Assembly: GCF_009857535.1 (NCBI RefSeq)
Contig: NZ_WWCS01000006.1
Coordinates: 310,001 to 374,000, forward strand
Direction of reading: 5' to 3'
DNA length: 64,000 nt
Origin: Duganella margarita
GTDB lineage: Bacteria; Pseudomonadota; Gammaproteobacteria; Burkholderiales; Burkholderiaceae_D
In this document: positions 33,149 through 41,606 of the stretch, piece by piece
How the letters are laid out: each line of letters opens with the position of its first letter
Position numbering within the stretch: position 1 is the stretch's first letter
The notes under the pieces: generated by a model
Told to the model about the DNA's origin: nothing
The model's database searches: none
What the model saw: only the letters and a program-made list of their open reading frames with translations
Translations under genes and position numbers: made by a program

Positions 33149-33186
33149 AAAAAAGCCCTGAGACGGGAGGCTCAGGGCTTTTTTTT
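33149..33186 (-). terminator. Bidirectional Rho-independent terminator downstream of the molbindin gene
   Basis: AAAAGCCCTGAG (33151-33162) pairs perfectly over 12 bp with CTCAGGGCTTTT (33171-33182) around an 8-base loop. A run of A residues lies on the left and of T residues on the right, so it can stop transcripts in both directions. It lies about 40 bases past the stop of the leftward TOBE gene and shields the PBP7 promoter region from read-through. Confidence 0.92.
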
Positions 33187-33225
33187 CTGACTTCCGGTCA
33201 CGGCGGTGACCGGAACGGGGTGGCG

Positions 33226-33447
33226 CTAATTGCCGATCTTGGCGATGGACACCTCGGTGGATTTCACCAGGGCGATGACTTCGCTGCCGACCTTCAGGTC
33301 CAGGTCGTGGATCGAGCGCGAGGTAATCACCGAGGTGACGATGCCGTGCTGGGTTTCCACATCGACCTCCGAAACGACTGGGCCAAAGATGATTTCCTTG
33401 ATTTTGCCCCGGAATTGATTGCGTACATTAATTTCAGAAATGGCCAT
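33226..33447 (-). CDS. Molbindin: single TOBE-domain molybdate-binding protein
   Basis: A 73-residue cytoplasmic protein consisting of one Mop/TOBE domain. It has the typical start MAISEINVRNQFRGKIKEI, the core GIVTSVITSRSIHDLDLKVG and the end EVIALVKSTEVSIAK. Molbindins assemble into hexamers that store molybdate or related oxyanions at subunit interfaces. AAGGAAG lies 4 bases upstream of ATG 33447. It sits 95 bp downstream of the sulfate-binding protein gene on the same strand and before a strong terminator, so both may share an mRNA. The pairing makes sense because sulfate and molybdate are similar oxyanions. Confidence 0.9.
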   Translation of the reverse strand: MAISEINVRNQFRGKIKEIIFGPVVSEVDVETQHGIVTSVITSRSIHDLDLKVGSEVIALVKSTEVSIAKIGN

Positions 33448-33542
33448 CGCGCTTCCTTTGTCTGGTTGATTTACTACGCTTCCAGATTACGGGGCGGACG
33501 GCCATTTGCAAACGAATCTATCCGAATAATCTTATTTGCTGA

Positions 33543-34559
33543 TTACTTGTTATAGATTTTGTCGAACTCGCCGCCGTCGTCAAAGTGCTTCTTCTGGGCT
33601 GCTTTCCAGCCGCCAAACACGTCGTCGATGGTGAACAGCGTGACCTGGCGGAAGTTGGCGTTGTACTTCTTGAAGGCTTTCTCCGAGCGCGGGCGCAGCG
33701 AGTGCTTGGCGATGATTTCCTGGCCTTCTTCGCTGTACAGGAAGTTAATGTAGCCGGTGGCCTGCTTGCGCAGGTTGCGCTTGTCGACCACGCGGTCCAC
33801 CACCGCCACCGGCGATTCGGCCAGGATGGAGATGGAAGGGTAGACCACGTCGAACTTGTCGCCGAACTCTTCGCGCACCAGATTCACTTCGTTTTCAAAG
33901 GTGACCAGCACGTCGCCGATTTCACGCTGGGTGAAGGTGGTGGTGGCGCCACGGCCGCCGGCGTCCAGCACCGGCACGTTGTGGAAGATCTTGCCGACCA
34001 GGTCGCGTGCCTGCGCTTCGGTGCCGCCTTTCTTGATCACGGCGCCCCAGGCGGCCAGATAGGTGTAACGGCCGTTGCCCGAGGTCTTAGGATGCGGAAT
34101 GATGACCTTGACGCCCGGCTTGGCCAGGTCGGCCCAGTCCTTGATCTGCTTCGGATTGCCCTTGCGCACCAAGTACACCATGGTGGAATAGAACGGCGAG
34201 GCGTTATTCGGGAATTTCTTGGCCCAGTCCGGCGCCACCGCGCCGCGCTCAACCAGGATGTCGATATCGTTGGCCTGGTTCATGGTGACGACCGAGGCTT
34301 CCAGGCCGTCCGCGACCGAGCGCGCCTGCTTGGACGAGCCGCCGTGCGACTGGTTGACGCTGACGGTTTCGCCGGTGGTTTTCTTCCAGTCGGCGCTGAA
34401 GGCCGGATTGATCTCTTTAAACAGTTCGCGCGTGACGTCGTACGCGGCGTTCAGTATCACAGTATCAGCGGCTTGCGCTTGAGGCAGGCCAAACAAGGTG
34501 GCGGAAGCGGCCAGGAATGAGGACAAGACGAAGCGGCGCGTGGTTTTTTTAGTAGTCAT
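33543..34559 (-). CDS. Periplasmic sulfate/thiosulfate-binding protein of an ABC importer
   Basis: A 338-residue high-affinity binding protein of the Sbp/CysP family. A signal peptide (about 1-30, ending QAQAAD) is followed by the family opening ILNAAYDVTRELFKEINPAF. The conserved sulfate-site segments are NQSHGGSSKQARSV and HPKTSGNGRYTYLAAWG, where backbone amides and Ser residues hold the anion in known structures. GRGATTTFTQREIGDVL and the C-terminal FTIDDVFGGW are also typical. No cysT, cysW or cysA lies in the window, so the membrane part must be encoded elsewhere. The 224-bp upstream region is AT-rich and divergent from the GNAT gene; CysB control is likely by family habit but not proven here. 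Confidence 0.93.
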   Translation of the reverse strand: MTTKKTTRRFVLSSFLAASATLFGLPQAQAADTVILNAAYDVTRELFKEINPAFSADWKKTTGETVSVNQSHGGSSKQARSVADGLEASVVTMNQANDIDILVERGAVAPDWAKKFPNNASPFYSTMVYLVRKGNPKQIKDWADLAKPGVKVIIPHPKTSGNGRYTYLAAWGAVIKKGGTEAQARDLVGKIFHNVPVLDAGGRGATTTFTQREIGDVLVTFENEVNLVREEFGDKFDVVYPSISILAESPVAVVDRVVDKRNLRKQATGYINFLYSEEGQEIIAKHSLRPRSEKAFKKYNANFRQVTLFTIDDVFGGWKAAQKKHFDDGGEFDKIYNK

Positions 34560-34783
34560 AATGAGCTTTCGTAATATAGAACGCCCATGGTGTAAAATTT
34601 CGCCGCGAAAAGATACGAATTTTTCGTTATATGCTTATCTTTTGACTATAAAACGCATATCGATTTTTGAAATCATTCGTGGGCAAAGGCGGGTTGAGCC
34701 TCTAGTCTGGCAGTGTCCGACGGCCTTACTCAGCTTGGTGTATAGTCGTTACCAGCACTAAAAGTAATGTTTTGTGAGCGTAC

Positions 34784-35314
34784 ATGATTCTTGAAATTCG
34801 TATTGCTGCTTCGTCAGATGCGGAGGCAGCGTGCAATGTATTGCGCCGTTCTATCAGGGAATGCTGCGAACTGGATCATAAAAACGATCCCGCCATCCTA
34901 GATGCCTGGCTAGGCAATAAAACTCCGCAAATGGTGGCGAACTGGTTCAGCTCGCCCACGAATTTTTCGCTGGTGGCTGTCAGCGAAGGCACCGTCGTCG
35001 GCGTCGCCTTGCTGACCGGAGCCGGCAAGCTGGCCTTGTGTTATCTGTTGCCGGAGGCGCGCGGCCAGGGCGCCGGCACGGCGCTGCTCAAACGCATGGA
35101 AGAGCAGGCCTGCGACTGGGGCGTCAAGGCCCTCCAGCTGCACAGTACGGCAACCGGCCAGCAGTTCTTCGCCCAGCGCGGCTATACCGACGCCGGCAAG
35201 GTGCGCTCGCCGTATGGCGTGGAAACGGTCTTCTTCTGGAAACAGCTGGATGAAGAGGCGACCTGTCCGAACGCCCCCAAGCGCAAACGCTTCTGCAACT
35301 GTAATACCGCTTGA
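34784..35314 (+). CDS. GNAT family N-acetyltransferase
   Basis: A 176-residue cytosolic acetyl-CoA-dependent acyltransferase. Motif A, the acetyl-CoA pyrophosphate loop, is LCYLLPEARGQGAGTALLKRMEEQA, where the Q/RxxGxG/A signature is RGQGAG. The C-terminal motif B is QFFAQRGYTDAGKV. The N-terminal half (about 1-70) determines substrate and shows no feature that names it. The C-terminus ends in a basic, Cys-containing tail (PKRKRFCNCNTA) beyond the usual fold. It is divergent from the sulfate-binding protein gene and lies 130 bp upstream of vgrG, separated by AT-rich DNA. Confidence 0.85.
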   Translation: MILEIRIAASSDAEAACNVLRRSIRECCELDHKNDPAILDAWLGNKTPQMVANWFSSPTNFSLVAVSEGTVVGVALLTGAGKLALCYLLPEARGQGAGTALLKRMEEQACDWGVKALQLHSTATGQQFFAQRGYTDAGKVRSPYGVETVFFWKQLDEEATCPNAPKRKRFCNCNTA

Positions 35315-35395
35315 TTTCCTCCGCCAGGGCAGAGCCCGATTCAATTGGATCACTCTTGCCCTAAAAATAATTATCGGGTTAAATGCGCGTTGCTA

Positions 35396-35414
35396 AATAC
35401 TAATTTTTAGTATT
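35396..35414. promoter_or_regulatory. Perfect AT-rich inverted repeat upstream of vgrG
   Basis: AATACTAA (35396-35403) is the exact inverse of TTAGTATT (35407-35414) with a TTT spacer. It lies about 30 bases before the vgrG start. It could be an operator or an mRNA hairpin that limits translation of vgrG, whose start has no clear ribosome-binding site. Confidence 0.35.
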
Positions 35415-35444
35415 CGATATCACCACGCGACCGATAAATTATCC

Positions 35445-38400
35445 ATGCTAGCCCTGCTCGAAAGTTTCTTCCAGGACAGCCGCTTATTGCGGCTGACTAC
35501 GCCTTTGGGGCCGAACAAGCTGGTGGCCGAGTGTTTGCGCGGCAGCGAAGCGGTGGGCGAGTGCTACGTGCTGACCATGACCGCCGTGTCGTCCGATCCG
35601 GCGATCGCGCTGAAGTCGCTTGTGGGGCAACCGGTGCTGGTGGAATTGCAGACGGTGGCCGGGGCCGGCTGGCGGCCGTTTCACGGCCATGTCACCGCCG
35701 CAGAGTGTCTGGGCGCCGATGGCGCGCTGGCCCGCTACAGTCTGACCATCGGCCCATGGTATGCGTTTACCGCCATCGGCCGCGACAGCCGTGTGTTCCA
35801 GGACAAGACGGTGCTGGAGATCCTCGATGCGATTTTTGGCGGCTGGCAAGCACTGGGCACGCTGGCGCCGGCCTGGCGTTTCGACGTGCGCGACCCCGAG
35901 GCATATCCACGTCGTTCGCTGACATGCCAGTACCAGGAATCGAACCAGGCCTTCGCCGAACGGCTGATGCTGGAAGAAGGCCTGTTCTATTATTTTGAGC
36001 ATCAGGGCGATGCCGGCAGCGAGACGCTGGGCAGCCACACGATGGTGATCGCCGACCACAACGGCAGCTTCCAGCCGAACGCACAGCCGACGGTACGCTT
36101 CACCCAGCCTGGCGCGGTAATGCGCGAGGACAGCATGGACCGCTGGCGCACTGAACTGCGCTGGATACCGGATGGGCTGGAAATTGCCAGCTGGGATTAC
36201 CGCAGCAACAGCACGCGGCCGGTGACCGCCGCCGGCGACAGCGCGGCCGCCGGTGCGCTGCGGCTCAGCAGCCGCGACGCGCCGGGCGCCTACGCCTACA
36301 CGTCGCGCGAACACGGACAGCGCCTCGTTGACCAGCAATTGCAGGCGATGGAAGCCGAGCGCGAAGTGCACGTCGGCGCCGGCACGGTGCGCACCATGGC
36401 GCCCGGCACGACATTTACCTTGCAGGGACAGGCCGTGCTGGACCAGGCCGGTGGCGACGACGCCCGCCGCTTTGCCGTGTTGCGGGTGGTGCATCTGGCG
36501 CATAACAATCTGAGCGCCAACATCCGGCAGCAGGTGGTCGGTGCGCTGGGCATCGGCGCGCTGGAGCAGGCCATCGCGGCGGATGCCGGCGACAGCCTGC
36601 ATGCGGTCGGCCAGACCATCGCCGAGCGGCCGCTGTATCGCAACCGGATCGAAGCGATCCTCCTCAGCACGCCTTACCGTCGCAGCGATGTCGATGGACA
36701 CGGCCGCCTGCTGCATCCCAAGCCGACCGCGAGCGGCCAGCAGACCGCGATTGTGGTCGGGCCGCCCGGCGCGGTGGTGCATACCGACCGCGATCACCGC
36801 ATCAAGGTGCAATTCCACTGGCAGCGCGGTGAACAGAGCCACAGCCGTCTGAACCATCCTTCCGAAGACAGCCACAGCGGTGCGCCGGGCGATGACAGCG
36901 CCGGCACCTGGGTGCGGATCGCCACGCCGCTGGCGCCGGTAGCCGGGGCCAACTGGGGTTCGGTGGCGGTGCCGCGCGTCGGCACCGAGGTGCTGATCGA
37001 CTTCATCGACGGCAATATCGACCGGCCGGTGGTCATCGGCAGTGTCTACAACGGCAAGGGGCAGGAGGATGCCCAGCATAACCAGCTGGCGCAAGGGGCG
37101 GGCGCGGCCATCGGCACGGCGCCGGCCTGGTTCCCGGGCCTGGCGGGCGCCCATGCGCACCCGGCGGCGCTGTCAGGCATCAAGTCGCAGGTGATGGCGG
37201 CCAGCCAGACCGGCAGCGGCGCCTACAGCCAGATGGTGTTCGACGACAGCCCCGGCGAGGCGCGCGTGGCGTTGCAACGGCATGCCGGTCCGCACGTCGG
37301 TACGGATGAGCTGAACATGGGCCATCTGCGCCACCAGACCGACAACCAGCGCCTGCAGACGGCCGGTTTCGGCGCAGAGCTGAAGACCGAGCATGCGGCC
37401 GCGCTGCGCGCCGGTCGCGGCATGCTGCTGTCTGCCGATGCGCGCAATGGCGGCAGCGGCGCGCAGCTTGATTCGCGCGAGGCGCAGGCGCAGATCCAGC
37501 AGAGCCATGCACTGCAAACCAGCCTGGCGGACGTGGCCAAAAAACAGAACGCGGTATTCAAACCGGCTGACGGCGCAGCGGCTGCACCGGCGGCTGATGG
37601 CGCGACCGATGAGCTGCCGGCGCTGGCAGACTTGGCGCACAGCGCCGAGGTGGTTGGCGCCGTGCAGCAAGTCGAAGCGCAGGGGGGCGGCGCAGGTCAG
37701 GTCAGCGCGTACAGCGCGGCCCAGTTGCAATTGTCGACACCGGCCGGCATCGCCGCCGTTACGCCGGCCAGCGCGATTGTCAGCGCCGGCGGCACCGGCA
37801 GCCTGACCGCTGGACAGGACATCAATTTCGCCAGCCAGGGTAACAGCCTGCATGCGGTGCGCAATGGTATCAGCCTGTTCAGCTACGGCAAGGCCACCAG
37901 CGCGGACAAGCCGAACCAGGAAACCGGCATCCGCCTGCATGCTGCCAGCGGCAAGCTGAGCGCGCAGAGCCAGAGCGACCAGACCACGCTGACCGCTGAC
38001 AAGCTGATTACCGTGGCCAGCGTGACCAAGAACGTCAGCGTGCTGGGCAAGGAGCATGTAATGCTGACGGCGCAAGGCGCTTACCTGAAGCTGGAGGGCG
38101 GCAACATCATGGTCCACGGCCCGGGCAAGATGGAATTCAAGGCCAGCATGAAGGAACTCACCGGTCCGCTCGACGGCTCCTTGCCGCTGCCGAAATTGAA
38201 CGAGGCCGGCAAAGTGGTCTACGACCTCAGCACCAAGGTGGTGATCGACCGGCAGTTGCAGGATTTGATGGAGGCCGTCGGCGGCGGGGCGTTGCCGTAT
38301 CGTTTCCTCGATGCGCGCGGCAAGGTGGTGGCCAAGGGTGTCGTCAATGACAAAGGCACGACCGAGCGCGTGTACCATCCGGTCGCCAACGAGTTGACGG

Positions 38401-38702
38401 TGCAGTTTGGCGAAACCGGCGATTGGACGCAGGTGATCCACGACGACGATTCTGGCTGCGGTTGCGGCGAGGAGCATGGTGACGATCACGATCATGACCA
38501 CGAACATGATCAGCCGGCCGCGCAGGCCAGCGAGCCCGCAGCCACGGCGAGCGCTGAACCGCCAGCGGACGCAGGCGCGGACGATGAGGACAGCGCCAGT
38601 TCACTGCCGAGCTTTGATCCGGCGTTTGCGCTGCAACTGCTCGATCACCTGGTATTCAACCAGGCCGACGTACTAAAAGCAATTGAGGATGGAGAGGAAT
38701 AG
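35445..38702 (+). CDS. vgrG: Type VI secretion tip protein VgrG with extended C-terminus
   Basis: A 1085-residue spike protein that forms a trimer at the tip of the T6SS tube and carries effectors. Residues of about 1-400 are the phage gp27-like Vgr base (RLLRLTTPLGPN, MLEEGLFYYFEH). Residues of about 440-530 are the gp5-like OB fold (HRIKVQFHWQRG, VPRVGTEVLIDFIDGNIDRP, VIGSVYNG). A DUF2345-type beta-helix region follows (about 760-925). The C-terminus (about 960-1085) adds a small beta domain (YRFLDARGKVVAKGVVND) typical of effector adaptors. Then come a Cys/His/Asp-rich stretch (CGCGEEHGDDHDHDHEH) and an acidic Ala-rich tail. It heads a four-gene island with a likely cell-wall effector. The T6SS sheath genes are outside this window. 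Confidence 0.95.
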   Translation: MLALLESFFQDSRLLRLTTPLGPNKLVAECLRGSEAVGECYVLTMTAVSSDPAIALKSLVGQPVLVELQTVAGAGWRPFHGHVTAAECLGADGALARYSLTIGPWYAFTAIGRDSRVFQDKTVLEILDAIFGGWQALGTLAPAWRFDVRDPEAYPRRSLTCQYQESNQAFAERLMLEEGLFYYFEHQGDAGSETLGSHTMVIADHNGSFQPNAQPTVRFTQPGAVMREDSMDRWRTELRWIPDGLEIASWDYRSNSTRPVTAAGDSAAAGALRLSSRDAPGAYAYTSREHGQRLVDQQLQAMEAEREVHVGAGTVRTMAPGTTFTLQGQAVLDQAGGDDARRFAVLRVVHLAHNNLSANIRQQVVGALGIGALEQAIAADAGDSLHAVGQTIAERPLYRNRIEAILLSTPYRRSDVDGHGRLLHPKPTASGQQTAIVVGPPGAVVHTDRDHRIKVQFHWQRGEQSHSRLNHPSEDSHSGAPGDDSAGTWVRIATPLAPVAGANWGSVAVPRVGTEVLIDFIDGNIDRPVVIGSVYNGKGQEDAQHNQLAQGAGAAIGTAPAWFPGLAGAHAHPAALSGIKSQVMAASQTGSGAYSQMVFDDSPGEARVALQRHAGPHVGTDELNMGHLRHQTDNQRLQTAGFGAELKTEHAAALRAGRGMLLSADARNGGSGAQLDSREAQAQIQQSHALQTSLADVAKKQNAVFKPADGAAAAPAADGATDELPALADLAHSAEVVGAVQQVEAQGGGAGQVSAYSAAQLQLSTPAGIAAVTPASAIVSAGGTGSLTAGQDINFASQGNSLHAVRNGISLFSYGKATSADKPNQETGIRLHAASGKLSAQSQSDQTTLTADKLITVASVTKNVSVLGKEHVMLTAQGAYLKLEGGNIMVHGPGKMEFKASMKELTGPLDGSLPLPKLNEAGKVVYDLSTKVVIDRQLQDLMEAVGGGALPYRFLDARGKVVAKGVVNDKGTTERVYHPVANELTVQFGETGDWTQVIHDDDSGCGCGEEHGDDHDHDHEHDQPAAQASEPAATASAEPPADAGADDEDSASSLPSFDPAFALQLLDHLVFNQADVLKAIEDGEE

Positions 38703-38703
38703 G

Positions 38704-39249
38704 ATGGGCATGCGAAGTAAATTCGGGGCGGTAGCGCTGATGATGGCATTGGCCGGTACGGCGGTGGCCGCCACGATCAACCCGGTGCCGGCGGCCACCC
38801 AGCTCAAGCTGGCAGAAGGCTATACCGACGTCAAGACCGGCGACATGACGCTGCGCATCGTCAAGGCGCATGTCGGCAGTCCGGACGCCAGCGCGTTCGA
38901 CACCTTCACCGTCTATGTGCTGCCGCGCAAAGCGGGCGAGTCCTGGCTGCAGGCTACCGTGCCGGGCCAGAAGGGCCTCGGCTACAACCTGCGCACTTAT
39001 GAAACGGCCGACGCCAACGTGCAGTCGATCGCTTTCTACCAGCAGGGCGGACAGCTGTATGCGGTGCAGGCGGCCCGGCCCAGCGGCGGCGCTGAGGTCA
39101 ACCTGGCCAAGGCCCATGTCGACATCAAGGTCTTCAAGTTTAATCGCGACTGGGATGTGCCGAAGTTCGACAATGAAGGCGCCATGACCACCAAAGGCAG
39201 CTACCACGATGCGGCCGACGCCTTGCCCGGCGAATTTTTCACCCACTGA
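38704..39249 (+). CDS. Exported protein of unknown function in the VgrG island
   Basis: A 181-residue protein I do not recognise. It has a signal peptide (GAVALMMALAGTAVAA), so it should reach the periplasm. The mature part looks beta-rich, with segments such as DMTLRIVKAHVGS and FDTFTVYVLPRKAGESW, and no cysteines. ATG 38704 lies right after the vgrG stop with AGGAATAGG before it, so it is translated as part of the island. Its place between vgrG and the cell-wall effector suggests a second immunity protein or a periplasmic helper. That is inference from position only. The alternative start at 38710 changes two residues. Confidence 0.65.
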   Translation: MGMRSKFGAVALMMALAGTAVAATINPVPAATQLKLAEGYTDVKTGDMTLRIVKAHVGSPDASAFDTFTVYVLPRKAGESWLQATVPGQKGLGYNLRTYETADANVQSIAFYQQGGQLYAVQAARPSGGAEVNLAKAHVDIKVFKFNRDWDVPKFDNEGAMTTKGSYHDAADALPGEFFTH

Positions 39250-39263
39250 TCGCGGACTGAGCC

Positions 39264-40973
39264 ATGTTTGTACGCGCAACTTATTACCGTGAAAAAAAGA
39301 CTGTCCATTATTTTGATGAGAATGGCGAGGAGACGCTGTACATCGGCGGTTCGTTTGCCTGGCGCATGCATAATCCGGGCAATCTGGCCAAGCCGGGCAA
39401 GCGCGTCATCACCACCTCGATCGGGCTGGCGCAGCGCACCTCGGACAAGCACAGCATCTTCCTGATCTTCCCGGACAAGGAGACCGGCGAGAAGGAACGC
39501 ATCCGCCTGATGAAAGAGGTGTACGGCAAGGACAGCATCGCCGATATGATGGAGCGTTACGCGCCGCGCAACGAGAACGATACCGATGCCTACATCGCGT
39601 CCATCAGCAAGGCGGCCGGGGTGTCCAAGGATACCGTGCTCAACGACCTGACCGACGACCAGTTCTCGAAACTGGCGGCGGCGATGGGACGGCACGAGGG
39701 CTATATTCCCGGTACCATCGTCAAGCTGGGCAAGCCAGCGGACGTGGCGCTGAAGGACAAACTGCAAAAGCCGCTGGCCGACCAGCAGGTGAAGGCCAAA
39801 AGCGGCGACAGGGAAGTGCCGCTGCGTACCGACCACGCCGGCAACTTGCCGGTGATGTATCCGGACCTGTTCGGCAACGTGTCGCTGTACTATGACACCG
39901 GCTTCCGCCAGCTGGAAAAGATCGGCGACGTGCTGGCCGAACATGCAAACTCCGCGATGACATTTGTGGCGCCGTATTTCACGTTGAAGACGGCGCCGCG
40001 CGTTCACGAATCGGGCAAGCCGGCGCCGGCGCCGGAAGTGCACATCGTTAAGGCCAATGAGACGCTGGCTGGCATTGCGGCCAAACATGGCGTCAGTGTG
40101 GAGGCGATGGTCAAGGCGAACAACCTGAAAAACCCGGACAAGATTTTTGAGCGTCAGCATTTGCGAGTGCCGGGCAAGGGTGCTGCTGCATCCACGCCAG
40201 CGCCGGCACCAAAGCCAGCAGCAGCCCCGGCGCCCAAGCCCGCACCAGCGCCAGCTCACGCACCGGCACCAGCGCCAAAGCCAGCACCGACGCCTGCGCC
40301 CGCACCTAAGCCCGCACCGGCGCCCGCTCCCCGGCCGGCTCCAGCCCCGGCCGTGGCGGTCGATCACCAGCATACCGACAAGGAGCACCCGGTAACGGTG
40401 GTCAGCTCGCCGACGCTGGAATTGAGTGGCCGCCAGTGGTGCGCCCGTTTTCCCGGCAGCAGTTCGCTCAATACGCTCAACGCCGCTTTCAAACCCAAAG
40501 CCGAAAAGTTTATCACCGCGATGCGCGCGGCCGGCATTACCGTCAAGCTCAATGCGACCTTGCGGCCTATCGAACGTTCCTACCTGATGTATTACGCGTT
40601 CCGCATTTGCAAGGGCGATGATGTCACCAAGATTCCGCCGCAGGATGGCGTCAATATCGACTGGGCGCATCGCGACGCCAAAGGCAAGCCCGATGTCGCC
40701 GCCGCCAAGGCTGCCGCGCGGGCGATGTGCGCGGGATATGGCGTGCGTCCGGATTCGGCGCGGCAGAAAGTTGGCCGTCCGGGACGCTCACGGCACAACT
40801 TTGGCGGCGCGGTCGACATGAACCTGTCTGGCTACGCGCACAAGACCATGAAAGACGCCAAAGGCGATGACGTTAAAATCGACGGCTTTTCTTCCCTGGT
40901 CGCCATTGGCAAGACCTATGGCGTCCTTTACTATCCCGCAGAAAATATGCACTGGTCCGATACCGGTCACTGA
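39264..40973 (+). CDS. Modular peptidoglycan hydrolase, probable T6SS effector (LysM and M15-type peptidase)
   Basis: A 569-residue protein without a signal peptide, as expected for a T6SS cargo. Residues 1-240 form an N-terminal module opening GGSFAWRMHNPGNLAKPG, a PGNL motif also seen in phage-type wall-active proteins. A LysM domain (about 259-304) binds peptidoglycan. Residues 309-363 are a low-complexity Ala-Pro-Lys linker. Residues of about 385-569 form an M15-like zinc DD/LD-carboxypeptidase domain: SRHNFGGAVDM supplies Ser509, His511 and Asp518 (SxHxxGxAxD), and PAENMHWSD supplies Glu560 and His563. All catalytic residues appear present. It follows vgrG and the exported protein, and its stop overlaps the next lipoprotein start (TGATG). 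Confidence 0.82.
   Translation: MFVRATYYREKKTVHYFDENGEETLYIGGSFAWRMHNPGNLAKPGKRVITTSIGLAQRTSDKHSIFLIFPDKETGEKERIRLMKEVYGKDSIADMMERYAPRNENDTDAYIASISKAAGVSKDTVLNDLTDDQFSKLAAAMGRHEGYIPGTIVKLGKPADVALKDKLQKPLADQQVKAKSGDREVPLRTDHAGNLPVMYPDLFGNVSLYYDTGFRQLEKIGDVLAEHANSAMTFVAPYFTLKTAPRVHESGKPAPAPEVHIVKANETLAGIAAKHGVSVEAMVKANNLKNPDKIFERQHLRVPGKGAAASTPAPAPKPAAAPAPKPAPAPAHAPAPAPKPAPTPAPAPKPAPAPAPRPAPAPAVAVDHQHTDKEHPVTVVSSPTLELSGRQWCARFPGSSSLNTLNAAFKPKAEKFITAMRAAGITVKLNATLRPIERSYLMYYAFRICKGDDVTKIPPQDGVNIDWAHRDAKGKPDVAAAKAAARAMCAGYGVRPDSARQKVGRPGRSRHNFGGAVDMNLSGYAHKTMKDAKGDDVKIDGFSSLVAIGKTYGVLYYPAENMHWSDTGH
40191..40352 (+). repeat. Low-complexity Ala-Pro-Lys coding repeat in the effector
   Basis: About 160 bp of imperfect repeats encode units such as APAPKP and APAPAP between the LysM and peptidase domains. 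The segment is a flexible linker at protein level and a likely site of length variation at DNA level. Confidence 0.85.
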
Positions 40974-41599
40974 TGAAGAAACTTATGTCTACTAAAAAAG
41001 CACTACCTCTGCTTCTCCTGTCCTTCCTGTTCGGCTGCGGCCAGGCCGATAGCGCGCCGGTGGTCGGATTGTGGGAGAACCATGCCGTCGTTAATACGCA
41101 GATGAAGGTGCTGGCGCGGCCTAACTACGTGTTTACCGACCGCCAGTTGACCGAGCCGACGGTGTTCACCGGCCTGCAGAACGATAGCGCCGAGATGGTG
41201 GTGGTGTGCTGCGTGAAGGTCAGCAAGCTGACCGCCGTGGATCTGAAGGCCGTCCTGCAAAAATATGCTGCTGATACTGACTTCACCCAACACATGAAGA
41301 GTATCAAGGGCCTGCCGTACGTGTATGAAGCCGAACCGGTCGATAGCAAGCAGTGGACCAGTCTGATGCAGACTGTAATGGGCATTGCAGCGAACAAGAA
41401 CGATCCGTCGCCGTATTCGGTGCCGGTGATTGGCGCCGCATTCGAGAAAAAGGAAACGCTGCCGCTGGCGTTCCAGGTCGGCGGCCAGAAAGCGCGCCTG
41501 ACCTCGAAAAAGACGGCCGACGGCAATGCGATCAGCTACCAGTTCACGCTGGACGGCAAAGTCACCACGTTCTCCGAGCCGGCCGAGCCGCACGACTGA
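40973..41599 (+). CDS. Lipoprotein, candidate immunity protein of the T6SS effector
   Basis: A 208-residue lipoprotein with the signal peptide LPLLLLSFLFGC, lipobox LFGC, so it should sit on the periplasmic face of a membrane. The mature part (about 190 residues) has no motif I recognise; a Cys pair (VVVCCVKVSK) could form a disulfide. Its start overlaps the effector stop as TGATG (40971-40975), so both are made together. A periplasmic protein coupled to a cell-wall effector is the usual arrangement for an immunity protein that protects the producer and its sisters. That role is inference. It is convergent with the amidotransferase gene, with 7 bases between. Confidence 0.65.
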   Translation: MKKLMSTKKALPLLLLSFLFGCGQADSAPVVGLWENHAVVNTQMKVLARPNYVFTDRQLTEPTVFTGLQNDSAEMVVVCCVKVSKLTAVDLKAVLQKYAADTDFTQHMKSIKGLPYVYEAEPVDSKQWTSLMQTVMGIAANKNDPSPYSVPVIGAAFEKKETLPLAFQVGGQKARLTSKKTADGNAISYQFTLDGKVTTFSEPAEPHD

Positions 41600-41606
41600 T
41601 CCCGGT

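Noticed and set aside
35445-41599. Prophage tail module
   Set aside because: VgrG resembles phage spike proteins, but no capsid, terminase, integrase or other tail gene is near; the context is a T6SS island.
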